Below are positions 11,637 to 23,298 of a stretch of 64,000 bases of DNA, one piece after another (positions within the stretch are counted from its first letter, which is position 1; every line of letters begins with the position of its first letter). This DNA comes from Hevea brasiliensis. Taxonomy: Eukaryota > Streptophyta > Magnoliopsida > Malpighiales > Euphorbiaceae. The notes below the pieces were generated by a model. That model ran no database searches and was not told where the DNA came from. It worked only from the letters and a program-made list of their open reading frames with translations. The stretch is taken from positions 30,710,726 through 30,774,725 of the forward strand of contig NC_079505.1 in the NCBI RefSeq assembly GCF_030052815.1, read 5' to 3'. The position numbers and the translations under genes were made by a program.

Positions 11637-12655
11637 CTTGGCACTTAAGGTTAGGTCATGTTGCGAGAAGATAGGATTGCAAAATTGGAGAAAATGGGGA
11701 TTCTATCCTCATTGGGCTCTGAGCCTACTCCAACTTGTGAATCTTGCCTTGAGGCAAAATGACTAGATCACCCTTTGTTGGACAAGGGCTAAGAGCTGAA
11801 AATATTTTGGAACTAATACATAGTGATGTATGTGGTCCGTTTAAAGAAATGGCTAGAGGGGCTTTCATTATTTTATTACCTTTCTTGATGATAAATCAAG
11901 GTTTGGGTATTTGTATTTGATGAAATACAAATATGAATCCTTTGAAAAGTTCAAAGAATTTAAATCTGAAGTAGAAAATCAAACAGGAAAAAATATTAAA
12001 GATCTTCGATCAGATCGTGGAGGTGAATATTTGAGTACCGAATTTGATGAATACTTGAGAGAGCATGGCATTGTTTCTCGGTGACTCCTCCAGAACGCAT
12101 ACACGGTGAATGGTGTATCTGAAAGGAGAAATCGTACCTATTGGATATGGTACGTAGTATGATGAGCTATCTTGATATGCCAATCTCCTTTTGGGATTTG
12201 CATTAGAATCACTTTATATATTCGAATAGGATTCCATCAAAATCGTTTCTTCCACACCTTATGAGATATGGCATGGAAGAAAACCAAGTCTTAAGCATGT
12301 TAAGATTTGGGGTTGTCCACTTATATCAAAAGTGAACACCGATAAATTGGAGACGGATCGAGAAAAGGTCGATTTTTTGGATATCCAAAAGATAGTTTTG
12401 GATATTATTTTTTTTTTGCCTACTTCACAAAAGGTTGTGATAAGTAGAGATGCCCAATTTATTGAACAACAGTTTTTACAAGAAGGACTCAAAGGAATGC
12501 AAATAGAGTTAGAATTGGAGAATTCGACCAACCATCGCATCGAGATGGATATAGATCCATCTAGTCAACCTATACCCATTGATGAAACATCTACTTTGTT
12601 CCTCGTAGAACAACTGAGGTATCTCACCCACGGTGAGATATGGTTTTATTCATGA
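11637..12655 (+). pseudogene. Copia GAG-pre-integrase and integrase region, broken
   Basis: The pre-integrase motif 'WHLRLGHVAR' begins at about 11638. The core follows with 'LIHSDVCGPF' (first catalytic Asp), 'FLDDKSRFGYLYLMKYK', 'LRSDRGGEYLSTEFDEYL' (second Asp, about 12013) and 'VSERRNRT' (catalytic Glu, about 12120). A C-terminal segment has 'SRDAQFIEQQFLQEG' (12440-12490). Integrase would insert the cDNA into the genome. Frameshifts near 11860, 12085, 12135 and 12240 and stops make it non-functional, although the DDE residues are visible. Confidence 0.85.
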
Positions 12656-12679
12656 AGAAGAACAAGAGTTGTCTACTCA

Positions 12680-13700
12680 TGAAGAAGTAGATCATGGAGA
12701 TGATCCACTTACCTATGAAGAAGCCATATCAGATATAGACTCTTTAAAATGGATTGATGCTATGAAATCTGAGATTGATTACATGTATAAGAATCAAGTT
12801 TGGGATCCTGTTGACCCACCTAAAGGCATTGTACCTATAGGGAACAAATGGGTTTTCAAGAAGAAAATTGGTTACGATGGAAAGGTAGAGACCTATAAGG
12901 CAAGGCTAGTAGCGAAGGGTTTCGCCAAAGGCAAGGAATAGACTATGAGGAGACTTTCTACTTTGTTGCCATGCTTAAATCAATTAGGATTTTATTAGAA
13001 ATATCTGCATACTATGATTATGAGATTTGGCAGATGGATGTCAAAAAATCTTTTCTTAATGTATACATTGAAGAAAACATGTTCATGGACAAACCTATGG
13101 GATTTGAATCCCAAGATGGTTCCAAGGTATGCAAGCTAAAGCGATCCATTTATGGGTTGAAACAAGCTTCGAGGAGTTGGAACATCCGTTTTGATGAAGC
13201 CATTATATCCTTTAGTTTTATCAAAAATGAGGATGAGCCATGTGTATATAAGAAGGTTAGTGACAGTGCTATCATTTTCCTTGTCTTATATGTGGATGAC
13301 ATACTGTTGATGGGTAATGATACAGGTATGTTGACGACTATAAAGGTATGGTTATCAAATACATTCTCCATGAAAGACTTAGGGGAGGCAACCTATATTC
13401 TTGGGATTCGCATCTATAGAGATAGAGCGAAAAGAATAATTGGTTTATCCCAAAGTCTATACTTGGAAAAGATGTTAAAAAGGTTTAACATGCTTGATTC
13501 CAAGAGAGGATTGTTACCAGTGAGACATGGTATCCATCTTTCTAAAGAGATGTCTCCAAAGACATCTGAAGAAAGAGATAAGATGGCCAGGATTCCATAT
13601 GCTTCGGCTATTGGAAGTTTAATGTATGCAATGTTGTGTACTAGGCGGATATCGCATATCTTTATTAGTTTGACTAGCGGTATCAATCCAATCCAGTTTG
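12680..13700 (+). pseudogene. Copia reverse transcriptase, two open blocks
   Basis: Two long open blocks (12633-12941 and 12971-13714) together cover the copia RT. Motifs in order: 'PLTYEEAISDIDSLKW', 'NKWVFKKKIGYDGKVETYKARLVAKG', 'IWQMDVKKSFLN' (catalytic Asp; the family usually has AFLN), 'KLKRSIYGLKQASRSWN', and 'LYVDDILLMGND' with the YVDD active site near 13290. A one-base frameshift at about 12940 separates the blocks and another break follows 13714. RT copies element RNA into cDNA. This is the best-preserved coding part of the element. Confidence 0.9.
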
Positions 13701-14266
13701 GAACATCTGGATAGTCATCAAGAATATTCTTAAGTACTTAAGAAGAACTAAGGATTTATTCTTGATTTATGGAGGTGGAGACTTGCAATTGGATGGTTAT
13801 CGATTCGATTTCCAATCGGATATCGATGATAGAAAGTCTACCTCGGATATGTGTTCATTTGTAATGGAGGTGCGATCGGTTGGAAGAGTTCCAAGCGAGC
13901 ACGATTGCAGATTCCACTCCGAGGTGAGTATATTGTTGCATCGAATCCGCAAAGGAAGTCATTTGGATAAAGAAGTTAAATGCAGAACTTATAGTAGTTC
14001 CTTCCATTAAGTCAGCAGTTCCACTACACTGTGACAACAATGGAGCAGTCATGCAGGCTAAGGAACTAAGGTCTCACCAGAAATCCAAACACATAGAAAG
14101 GCGCTACCACATTATCAGAGAAATAGTTGGGCGAGGCGATGTAGCCATGCAGAAAATAGCATCAGCTGAAAATCCAGCTGATCCATTCACTAAGCCTATG
14201 TCACAGACTCAGTTAGACCGACATCTTGAGAAGATAGGTCTAAGATATTGTAATGAATGGCTCTAG
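13701..14266 (+). pseudogene. Copia RNase H, broken
   Basis: Fragments of the copia RNase H follow RT: 'YGGGDLQLDGY', 'SDIDDRKSTSDMCSFVM' (usually S.GY.F), then 'SKHIERRYHIIREIVGRGDV', 'KIASAENPADPFTKPM' and a C terminus ending at TAG 14264-14266. It would remove RNA from the RNA/DNA hybrid. Frameshifts near 13870 and 13990 break it. The final block (14051-14266) is open. Confidence 0.85.
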
Positions 14267-14268
14267 TG

Positions 14269-14280
14269 CTAGTGGGAGAT
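14269..14280 (+). promoter_or_regulatory. Copia polypurine tract
   Basis: 'tagtgggagat' directly before the 3' LTR. This is the standard copia plus-strand primer site, with the 3' LTR starting on the next base. Confidence 0.85.
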
Positions 14281-16379
14281 TGTTAGTAATATGCCCTAGA
14301 GCATATCATTTAGTATGTATCTTGTACATATTTTTAATAATAAAAGGCATTTCCACTTTTCCGTTTACATAATATATTTATGTGTAATAGAAAAGGTCCA
14401 TTGATATTTTGTTAGAAATATTATTCTTAAGTTGTTAAGAATATGAGTGACAATATTTCTAGCACAAAGTATCATAAATAGGTTCACAATCGAGGATACT
14501 TCATAATAAGGACATGACTTATCCAGAAAGATTGTATTCATGTTTGTTCCCAAGTTATTTATATGAGATATAAATAAGATGGAATGGTGAGTCTCATGCC
14601 ATATAACAAACATGATAGGCACTTATAAATGATAAGTAGGCCGAACCAGTGACGCTTATGACAAGCACATGGAGTTTACTCTTGTCAATGTTTTGTCATA
14701 AATCATATCAATGCATATAATCTTTAGACCTGAGATAGCACAGTTATCTTGTATATAGGTAGTTTGAGTTTGATCTGCTTTCATACTTGTACTATGTATG
14801 GGTATATGGGCATGTGTTGGCTCCTACTAGTTATATATGGAGGTAGGTGTTGATCAAGATGGAATCTGTTCCTCTAAGTAAATAGAGATAAAATCCTATG
14901 TTCATTTAATTGTTCTTGATGTTTCAAGTTCTGGCGGAGACAGATAGATTTATTCAGAAAGAGTTTCGATGAGAAAAATCTTTTAATCAAGAACTGGAAT
15001 TAAAAGATAACATAATATTCATAGCAAATGGAGTTTGACATAAACCATGACTCGGCTTGAGTTGGGATTTTGTATGCAGAGAGATTCTAGTGCATGGTAA
15101 CATATGATTATAGGTTCATTTAAGGTAAATCTTATTACTAATTGGGTGGCCATGGCATGCTATGCTAGGTGTTAACCATGGTCTATGAGGTTCATAAAAT
15201 GATTTAGAGAAATCATTTATGGTAAGAAAGAGTTCGATGATATTAAGAGTTGATATCATGTCTCATTGCCAATTAGTGATGAGCCTAGTAAGTCACACAC
15301 ATACACAAGTTATCACCTATTTAAATATGATTTAATTAATTAATTAAAGAGTTTAATTGATTAATTAAATAGATTTGGTTTGCAATTAAATTGCAAAGTC
15401 CTAGCATGACTTGAAACCAAATCTAGATTATTGGATGTGTAGTATAAATTAAATTTATATTTAAAGTGTTTAAATATGAATTTAATTGATGAGAAATTAA
15501 TTAATAGAGATTAATTAATTAATTTATATTTGATATAAATTAATTAGAAGAAGAAAATAATTATTTTGGGTTAAGAACTCAAAATTAAGACACGAGGCAT
15601 TTTGGTCATTTTGCGGTGTGACACGTGGCACCATGAGATGGTGACACATGGCATAACACATAAGCTTGCCAAATAATTTTAATCATGTAAGATGATTAAA
15701 ATCAAGATTAAATATAGGTTTGACACTTGGCACAATGTGATTGGGTCACTTAAACCTAGAGCTAATCAAAAGGTGACATGTGGCTAGGGTTTAATGTGTT
15801 AACCTAGCTATTTAAGTGGGGTTATGAAAAGAAAACACAACCAGCAGCCTCTCCTCTCATATGTCACGCCACTTTGAGCCTCTCCAGCTATTTCTCTTCA
15901 TCTCTCATCAATTCAAAGAGATTAGCCATCAATCTCTTGAATTAAGAACACTAGAAATTGTTACTAGTGTCATGTTTGCATCTCTAATCTCTTAAAAGGC
16001 AGAACTTGAATTTCTAATTAAAATAAAAAAGATTTAGAAGCTATTCAATGGCTGCCATAGGTGTTCTTGGTGTGGACAAGCTAGAGGGACAACATCCGGT
16101 GTCACGAAGACGAATCTCAAAGCGCAGACACGCTGCAGCACATCAAGAGGTTAGTGTAATCGTTCTTGATTTAATCTAGGGTTCTAAAATTAATCTGATT
16201 AATTTTAAAATCTTAAATGGCAAATACAGATCCAAAAACATATTAAAAGAGTTTTAATATGTTGTTTATCATTGAAATCAAATAGATAAAAATAAATCTT
16301 GCATGGTGCTTGTGACCCTAGGTGAAAATTTTTGAATTCAATGGTATAATCTTGTGTTTTTCACGCTTCCGTTCCTTCA
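14281..16379 (+). repeat. 3' LTR of the copia element
   Basis: Aligns end to end with the 5' LTR. Many of the few differences are of the type CCAG versus CGG or CAGA versus CGA (see findings) rather than ordinary transitions. The target duplication 'aaaag' follows at 16380-16384. Confidence 0.95.
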
Positions 16380-16384
16380 AAAAG

Positions 16385-19107
16385 AAACATTTCATTGATT
16401 ATAAGACTCAAAATTAATATTACAGAACTATTCTGGTAAATGAAATCTCAAATTTACATTTACAATAATTTACATTTAATTACATACCAAAATATTTTAC
16501 AAGATTTTTTATACAACTGCTCAAATAATTACATACATATTATTACATGCATACATCAAAACCTGTGTACATGGGTATACCTGGAGCTGATCTGAATGTC
16601 TCTTCAAAGAAGCTTACTCAATTGCTCTATCTCTTTTCATCTGCGACAGCATACAAAGCTATCGCTGAGTGGTGAACTCAGTGGTGCACAACTATAATTT
16701 AAAACATAGTACAATATACCTTAACAAAAATTACAGCAAATAATTTAGAAATCTGGATATTCATCAAATTCCAAAACTCAAAATATTCATTGCCAATAAT
16801 ATGAATCATTTGTATAAAATGACTTTGATCACGAAGTTCAATTTATGAAATCATAACTAACCATTTAAGGTAATTCCGACAAAATCAATTATACATAAAT
16901 CATAATTGAAATCACAATTCTTTCTTATTCAAAAACATTTTGTATCTCAAAAACCATTATGTATCTCAAAAACCATTCTGTATCTCAAAAACCATTCTTT
17001 ATCTCACTAACTATGCAAGACTAATCCGAAAGGGCCATCTTCAGGGTGATTCTAACTCCCTATGGTCGGGGAGGTCGAATCGGATTCTAACTCCTTATGG
17101 TCGGGGAGGTCGAATCATCGTGCACAGTACACATCACAATAATGAATCTTCCAAAAGTGCCATAATGATAAAAAAAACTTAGATCTAACCTCAAATTAGA
17201 GGAGAATCTAAGCCTATGCATGTACCATGATAATCAAAACACAACTAACTCCATTGTCTTCTCAACAAATGAGAGAGACGGGTAATAACCTAGTCAAGCA
17301 TCTATAGTGAGATATAAAACAATATCACAATCCTTTTAGTGAGCATAAATCACAATACAATTCGATTCAAAGTCAATTCTAATATCCAATAATTTTTATG
17401 CTCATCACAATTCAAATCATAAATTTGCATTTTTCCATGCAAATTGCCCATCACAATTCAAAACATGTTCTATCACAATTTTCCAAAACATAATTTATTC
17501 AATCCACAACAATGCTTAATACTTGTGGAAATACCATTTCACAAAGCTAAATTCATACATACTATAACAATTTCAATAATCATTGAATTAAATCAAATGC
17601 TTAACATAATACATAAGAAAAATATGTCATTTAATCATATGAAATATTCAGAACAAAATCAGTTAAAAACTAGTTGTGCACAAATCTCTGATAACTATCT
17701 CTTGGTTCTGACTCAGTGTTTCCTTCCCTTTCCCCGAGTCTTTGCTAACTGAGAAACACAATTTGAAGTGTTTCAGTACTCATTTAAACTGTCTCTAAGA
17801 ATAAAGCTTAATAATTAATTCATTAAATTCTATTATTTCCTTAGTCAACCTAAGATGTTGACCCTCGATGCAGTCTAGGTGAATTAGGTTTTAATGTTAC
17901 AAATATGTCACATTTGTAGCCTTTTAGTATTGGTACATGTTACCAAATTCATTTCCATGTATATTGTGTTTTATTGCAATTTATCGGATTCCGATATACT
18001 ATTTTGACATAGCTGGACGATCTAGTTCCCTCAGTTTTCGGGTTTCGGTCAAAACTACAAACTTGTAGGTCTGTGTCTTATTGCACTCGGGGCAAAATTT
18101 CAGGTTATTCTGAGTTATGTAGACCAAGTTATGGTCAATTTACCAATGCTGGTCAGAATGCATAAAAATGGTCACTTTAGGTCATTTTTAGGTCACTTTT
18201 GGTTCGGCCAGTTTTTGGATCCGAACTTGTGCAAGCTATTTGACTTGGTTATGGTCATTTCTGGTGTTAGTGTCTTCATAAGAGTTGTAGATATATGTCT
18301 TAACTATTCATGCTAAAAATTTCAGGTCAATTGGACCTATTTTGAGTGAGTTATGGCCAAAATACTAACTGCTGCCTAAATAGTGAATTTTCAGGCCTTA
18401 AATGCACTAATCCGGATTTGGTCATTTTTAATGTTACCTTCCAAGTAGAATTTTGGTAAGCTTCCTTCATGAAAGTTGGCACATTTTGTGCTTAGTTTCA
18501 CCTCCAATTGGTCTCATACCAATTGGAGCCACACACTTAAGGTTCTAAGCCAAAACCTACACTGCCCTATTGCTCATTGTTCATCACTCATCAATTACAC
18601 ATTTAACACTTACGAATTTACACATCCATGCCAATTCTGGTTTGTACCATAACATAAACACATTTCACAACTCATTTTTGGTCATTTTGGCAGCTTATAA
18701 CCACACTCAATATACACATTATAGTCCAGAATTTTCCAAGTCCAAATTACAAACAATTTAGCCACATAACCTAGCTCATTTACATGTCCACATTCAAACC
18801 TTAATACACATATACAAGCTGCCATAACAAGCACCATAATTCAACCATATAATTCTATATACCAAACCACAAAATAACATATCTTGACATACACTTCAAG
18901 TTTGTCGAATTGTACCTCTCTTTCAATTTACTTCCAAGCTTCCAAAGTCAAGTGTACATTCACATATATATTTAGTACACATCACCCAATTTATTCCTAC
19001 ACACATAAACACTTCATCAACACTTTAATCTACCATTTACATGCAAAGATAACTGCTCTCATTGAAGTTTCATGGCTGCCAAAAATATACCTCTCCCTTA
19101 ACTCATC
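16385..19107 (-). repeat. Family A LTR, minus orientation, second piece (truncated)
   Basis: Continues the LTR begun at 6562 after the copia insertion. It aligns with the family A solo LTR at 33660-35895, including the shared 'tttgctaactga' (17740), 'gtcacatttgtagcc' (17908) and 'ccaattggtctcatacc' (18507) blocks. Similarity stops sharply near 19107 ('aactcatc'), where Athila-like sequence begins, so its other end and any internal region are lost. ORFs inside it (for example 17444-17752) are not genes. Confidence 0.85.
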
Positions 19108-19129
19108 GGGTGGACAAGGTTCGCCCAAC

Positions 19130-19980
19130 TCTAATTTTCAGCATACCGGGACACAACTTTGGAGTTTTTGGGCAGTTTCAAGGCCACCTTATGGCCTACC
19201 GACAGGGAAGACAGAGGCAGAATTGAATTTCACCTCCTTGGTATCGACCGAGTGATGAATATAGATGAGTTCAACGCCATCTTCAGCTTCGATAGCACCG
19301 GCCACTAAGAGATCCCTAGGAATCGCATGCTCTATAACAACATTAACTTCTGGAGTTCCATTGCCTCGAAAATGGAGCCGTATAACTCCAGTAAGTCCAA
19401 ATCCATAGATATCACAAGTCCAACCCTGTGCTACATGCACCGATTCATCGCCCACACCATCATGAGCCGTGGTGACAGCCTTGGCATGGTAAACGCCAGC
19501 GAGCTATTCTTCTTGTGGTGTATGGTCACCGGACAGTGCTACAGCACTAGCTTGTTTTTGTGCAACCACCTCCGCCATCTCTGTCATCAGCCTACCGGGC
19601 ACATAGTGCTTGGTGGCCTTATCACAACCATCACCCTCCACTTCAGATTCGTTCTAGGACATCACAGGCTGTGCTCTATCAGTGGAACATCAAGAATAGA
19701 TCAAACCGTCTGCATATCCCTGGGGATATGTAAAAAGGTGGGCAACACCTACTACCTGTTGGATGCCGAAGAGAATGCCATCCCTCGGAGAGACAAAGCA
19801 CAAGAAGGACCTGGCGAGACTTCGCAGCCACAGGCGGAAACCCAAGAGCCTCTGTTTCAGGAGTCCCCCTCTCGAGTGCCTCCATACGCACAACCACCCA
19901 CAGACCCAGTACTCGCATACCTACAGCACATGGAGACCACAATCAACAACAGGAAGCGAGCAATCAAGGGCAGCCTCTAA
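19130..19980 (+). pseudogene. Athila-type ORF (Transposase_32/'putative plant transposon' domain)
   Basis: The frame reads '...YRDTTLEFLGSFKATL', 'RGRIEFHLLG', 'MNIDEFNAIFSF', then a stop at about 19306 and an open stretch from ATG 19327 to TAA 19978-19980 with 'RFIAHTIMSRGDSLGMVNA' and 'ELFFLWCM'. This pattern (an EFL..F strand, IeF.LlG, then R.L.HTi..RgDS.G.Vn..EL) is typical of the ORF found in Athila-like elements. The tail is Pro/Gln/Ser-rich with a short helix. Its role is unknown; in Athila it lies where an env-like gene may sit. One stop and the missing N terminus make it a pseudogene. Family name is from memory. Confidence 0.72.
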
Positions 19981-21671
19981 GAAGCCCACAACAAGTTGGA
20001 CATGCTAATGGAGAGGCTCGATGAAGAGGAGCCAGCATCACCATCATCACCATCAGAGACCTTTTAGACCTAGGACTATAGGATAGGTTCTTTATTGTAA
20101 AATCTTGAATACCTTAGTCCTAAACTACAATCATAGGTCTCTTTTATTTGCTTTATGTCCAAACTTTTCCATGCTTAATAAATAATATGCTTTCTTATAA
20201 TTTAAGTACGTTTTCTCTAATTTTGCATATTATGTTAACATTGAGGACAATGTCCGGTTTGAGTTTGGCGGGGCGGGGGGGGGGGGGGTGGTTATACAAG
20301 TGCATTGCATATCATTACACGCACATCATTACATTGTTTAAATTTAGCTATAATATTCTTGTGTATCAAAATTTTAGAAAAATATTGAAAATTTTAAACT
20401 TTGAATTGTGAAACTTAGAACTATAACCAATTTCTAGTAAGCTAATAATTGGACTCCATGGGATAGAGGAATGAACATATCTAGATAGGTAAAAAAGGAT
20501 TCTAACATGTTGTCTGTGAAAAAACCTAATCTCTTTAGTGGAACTAGACTAGTTAAACCCCTTCATAGCCATTAATTTGTCACATTGAACTTGTAAAATT
20601 AGGAGAAAATTTTTGAAATACAAGCAAACCTAAAAATGCCTCAGCAGCTCTAAAACAAGTCTCTTGGACCTATCAAGAAGAAATCCTAGCATATGCTTGA
20701 TAAAGAAATGATTAAGGCATTCTTTGCTATAGCCTCACTAAGCCTTAGCCACTCCTAATTAAAATGTATATCCCTTGTAGCCAACTTGAAGTCTATATTT
20801 ATCCCTTAGATTTTTCCTTGCTTGCCCATTTTATTTACTAAGCCCCTAGCCTAAACACATAACTACCCTTTTGAGGAAGCTAAATATTAAAGTGCAAAAA
20901 AAAAATGGAGAGAGGATAAAGAACTTGAGAAAGAGTGCAAGTGTGAAATTGAAAACAAAGAAAAGTCTACCTTCCTAACTCAACAAAAGCAATGAGTTTG
21001 GGGGAGAAGACAAAAGGGACTTAAATAAATAAAAAAAAAAAAAAAAAAGAGAAGATAAAAAGGAAGTCTCAAGAATCATGGAAGTATGCTTGGCACTATA
21101 AAAACTAAAAGCCCCTCCTGTCCAGACAAAATCAATAGAATAAACTTAGTATACTTGGTAATTTATGCATAAAATGCTATCCTCATATTTGTATTCCCTA
21201 TAAACCTTTCATTGGCAACCAAGTCATTATCCCTTTAGCCCCATTACAACCATTTTAAAGACCTTTTGATCTTTTGAAAAGTGTATGCTATATTAGTGGA
21301 GATAGAAAATTGAGATATGCCTATGGAGTTGAAATTGAGTCACTTCATCATAATTATCCATAATAGAGGCAAAGTTGGGGGAGTAAGTGTTTCTCAAGTC
21401 TATCCTAATAAAACAAGTTATTTGTGACTTACTAATGGCCTTGTATAGAGGAATAATTAGTTGAAACACCATGAAAGGAGGTGAAGTTCCAAACAGGCAG
21501 CTATTAGAACCCTCATGCCTTGAAAGAGGGTAATTGGTATGAAGGTTGGAGGAGTTCAATTTTGTCCTTATTAAATTGTTGGTTATATTCCTAAGCAATC
21601 CCCTGAAATATGTTTTAAAACAGAGTTTTGTTTTGCTTGAGGACAAGCAAAAGTTTGAGTTTGGGGGTATT
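19981..21671 (+). other. Athila-like 3' untranslated region
   Basis: No protein is recognisable. It contains 'gaggacaatgtccggtttga' and a G-run of about 13 (20276-20288), the internal polypurine-like signal common in this group, a poly-A of about 18 (21031-21048), and at 21630-21670 a second 'gaggacaagcaaaag...tttgggggtat' that acts as the polypurine tract next to the LTR. The minus-strand ORF at 21293-21706 is chance. Confidence 0.65.
21655..21671 (+). promoter_or_regulatory. Athila-like polypurine tract
   Basis: 'gagtttgggggtatt' ends one base before the LTR start TGATACAC. It is the plus-strand primer for this lineage. Confidence 0.7.
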
Positions 21672-23298
21672 TGATACACTTGATTGTATAGATTTTTTAA
21701 GCACAATTGTATACTATCTCATAGCATTTAGGTAAGTAATCTCATGCATAGTAGTTGATTTCATTAGTTTTTGTAATTTCTATTGTCAAGCCCTTAATTT
21801 CATGTTTTCTGCATCATTTCAGGTGTTTGGGTGAAGCCCTAGAGTATAGGAGTGCAAAAGGGAAGCTTGGAGAGGTTAAAAGACTCAAAATTTCTGCTGA
21901 TACAAAGTACACGAGCCATTTAAGCAAAGCCACAGACTTGTGTAACCTTCTGCCAGAAAAAAGCCAGAGAGCGAATGGAGAAACAAAAGTACACGGGTCC
22001 TGTAATTGGACCCGCGTAATCTGCAGGGACTCGTGTAAGTCTCTGCCAGGCACAAGCTTGAAGAACTTGCTGAGAACAAAAGTACACAGCTCGTATAACC
22101 AGGCCCGTGTAGCCAGCGCAGACCAATGTAAGTCTCTGTGCCAATGCAAGACTCCGCAATTCCACTCCAGTAAGTTACACGGCCCGGGTCTATATAGTGA
22201 CACACGGGCCGTGTACAATGCGGTAGCCAGTTTTCAAACCCGAATTCCCATTCTTGTTTACACATTCAAATCAGACTCCTAAGGTTTTTGGGACTCAAAA
22301 TGACCTAATCATAGAACAGCTATTATAAATAGAAGCAGAAAACATAAAATCGGAGAAGAGGGATCCTTTGATAGCACTTTTTAGGAGTTGTAAAGAAACT
22401 CACATTCTGCACTCTCTCCAGCCGCCTTGAGAAGAAGAATATCAGTATCAAGAGGAGTTTTCCAACTGAAGTTCTACAAGATTAAAGCTGCAAACTCTCT
22501 TTGGTTTCTTTATTCCATCTCCTTAAATGGATTTTTATTGTTTTATTTCTTCTATATGATTTCTTTTTATTGTCTTTACCTTTTTTTCATGATGTTTGCT
22601 GAACTCATGAGTGAGTAGTTTTCATATTCTGGAATTAGGAGAGTAATGCTTGTAATCATTATTATGGATAAACATTAAGTTTTATTTATTGGATTTGAGA
22701 TTTGTTCCTTGATTTAATTTCTTGTGATCTTAATGCATGCTATGTGCCGATACCCACTTAGTATTGATTGTAGATATTAATTGAAGGACTGAAAGATGAA
22801 GATTAATATTAGAAAATCAAGAACTTGAACTTAGGAATTCTGACCTAGACATAGGCTGATACCTTTGTAGAATTTCAAAATTGGTCAAAGACGTTAAAGG
22901 ATTTTAATTAATTTGATTGCCATAAAAGTCGAGTTTAAGTTAATTAGAATACACCCTAGGTGCCTTGAGAGAGGAATTAGGATACCTTAGGACTAATTTC
23001 CATCAAGGCAAATGATTCTCAATCCAGTAAATAAACAAGATAACATCCATAGTAAGATTCAAGTGTGAAATTTTAATTCTGGATTTGTTCCAAAATAGAT
23101 TACTTCATTTTAAGTTTATCATTTTAGTGTTCAAAATAGACAACTTTCAATCCCTCGTTATTCGATAGCCTAACAGTCAAAATTACTGTGTAGATTGGTA
23201 CTTCCTAATCAAATTCCTCGTAGGAATGATACTTTACTTATCACTTTATTACTTGTTAGCGATCTGTGCACTTGCGGTGGTTGTAAAACCAGCATAAC
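21672..23298 (+). repeat. Athila-like 3' LTR
   Basis: Starts TGATACACTTG after the polypurine tract and ends around 23294-23298 ('ccagcataac'), where Tat sequence begins. A TATA box lies at 22324-22331. The U3 part (21905-22220) has several diverged copies of a palindromic GC-rich word related to 'acacgggccgtgta', unlike the AT-rich surroundings. Confidence 0.75.
22324..22331 (+). promoter_or_regulatory. TATA box of the Athila-like LTR
   Basis: TATAAATA within 'attataaatagaagc', downstream of the GC-rich repeats, followed by a purine-rich leader. A standard LTR promoter layout. Confidence 0.6.

Larger units (their letters stand above)
6900..16379 (+). mobile_element. Ty1/copia LTR retrotransposon, near-complete but decayed
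   Basis: A 9.5 kb element with 2.09 kb LTRs at both ends, initiator-Met primer site, gag, integrase, RT and RNase H in the copia order, a polypurine tract, and a perfect 5-bp target duplication (aaaag). It is inserted in a minus-strand family A LTR. The LTRs differ at only about two dozen places by eye, so insertion is fairly recent, yet gag and pol carry many stops and frameshifts. Either the copy was made from an already defective RNA mobilised in trans, or part of the damage is sequence error. The long LTR suggests the Angela or a Tork-related lineage; I cannot assign it. Confidence 0.93.
19108..23298 (+). mobile_element. Athila-like gypsy element, 3' end only
   Basis: Keeps, in order, the C-terminal part of an Athila-type ORF, a 1.7 kb 3' untranslated region, a G-rich polypurine tract and one 1.6 kb LTR. 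Gag-pol and the 5' LTR are missing. The left junction abuts a truncated family A LTR and the right junction is the break in the Tat element, so both edges look like rearrangement points rather than integration ends. Confidence 0.8.

Noticed and set aside
19189..19942. Minus-strand ORFs antisense to the Athila ORF (19189-19455, 19679-19942, 19690-19893)
   Set aside because: Shadows of the plus-strand Athila frame, which has the family motifs.
20265..20290. G-run as a possible G-quadruplex regulatory element
   Set aside because: It sits at the usual internal polypurine-like signal of Athila-type elements, and its length may be unreliable. No further evidence.
21755..22282. 175-codon ORF and three antisense ORFs in the Athila LTR
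   Set aside because: All derive from GC-rich LTR repeats, and there is no start context or family resemblance.
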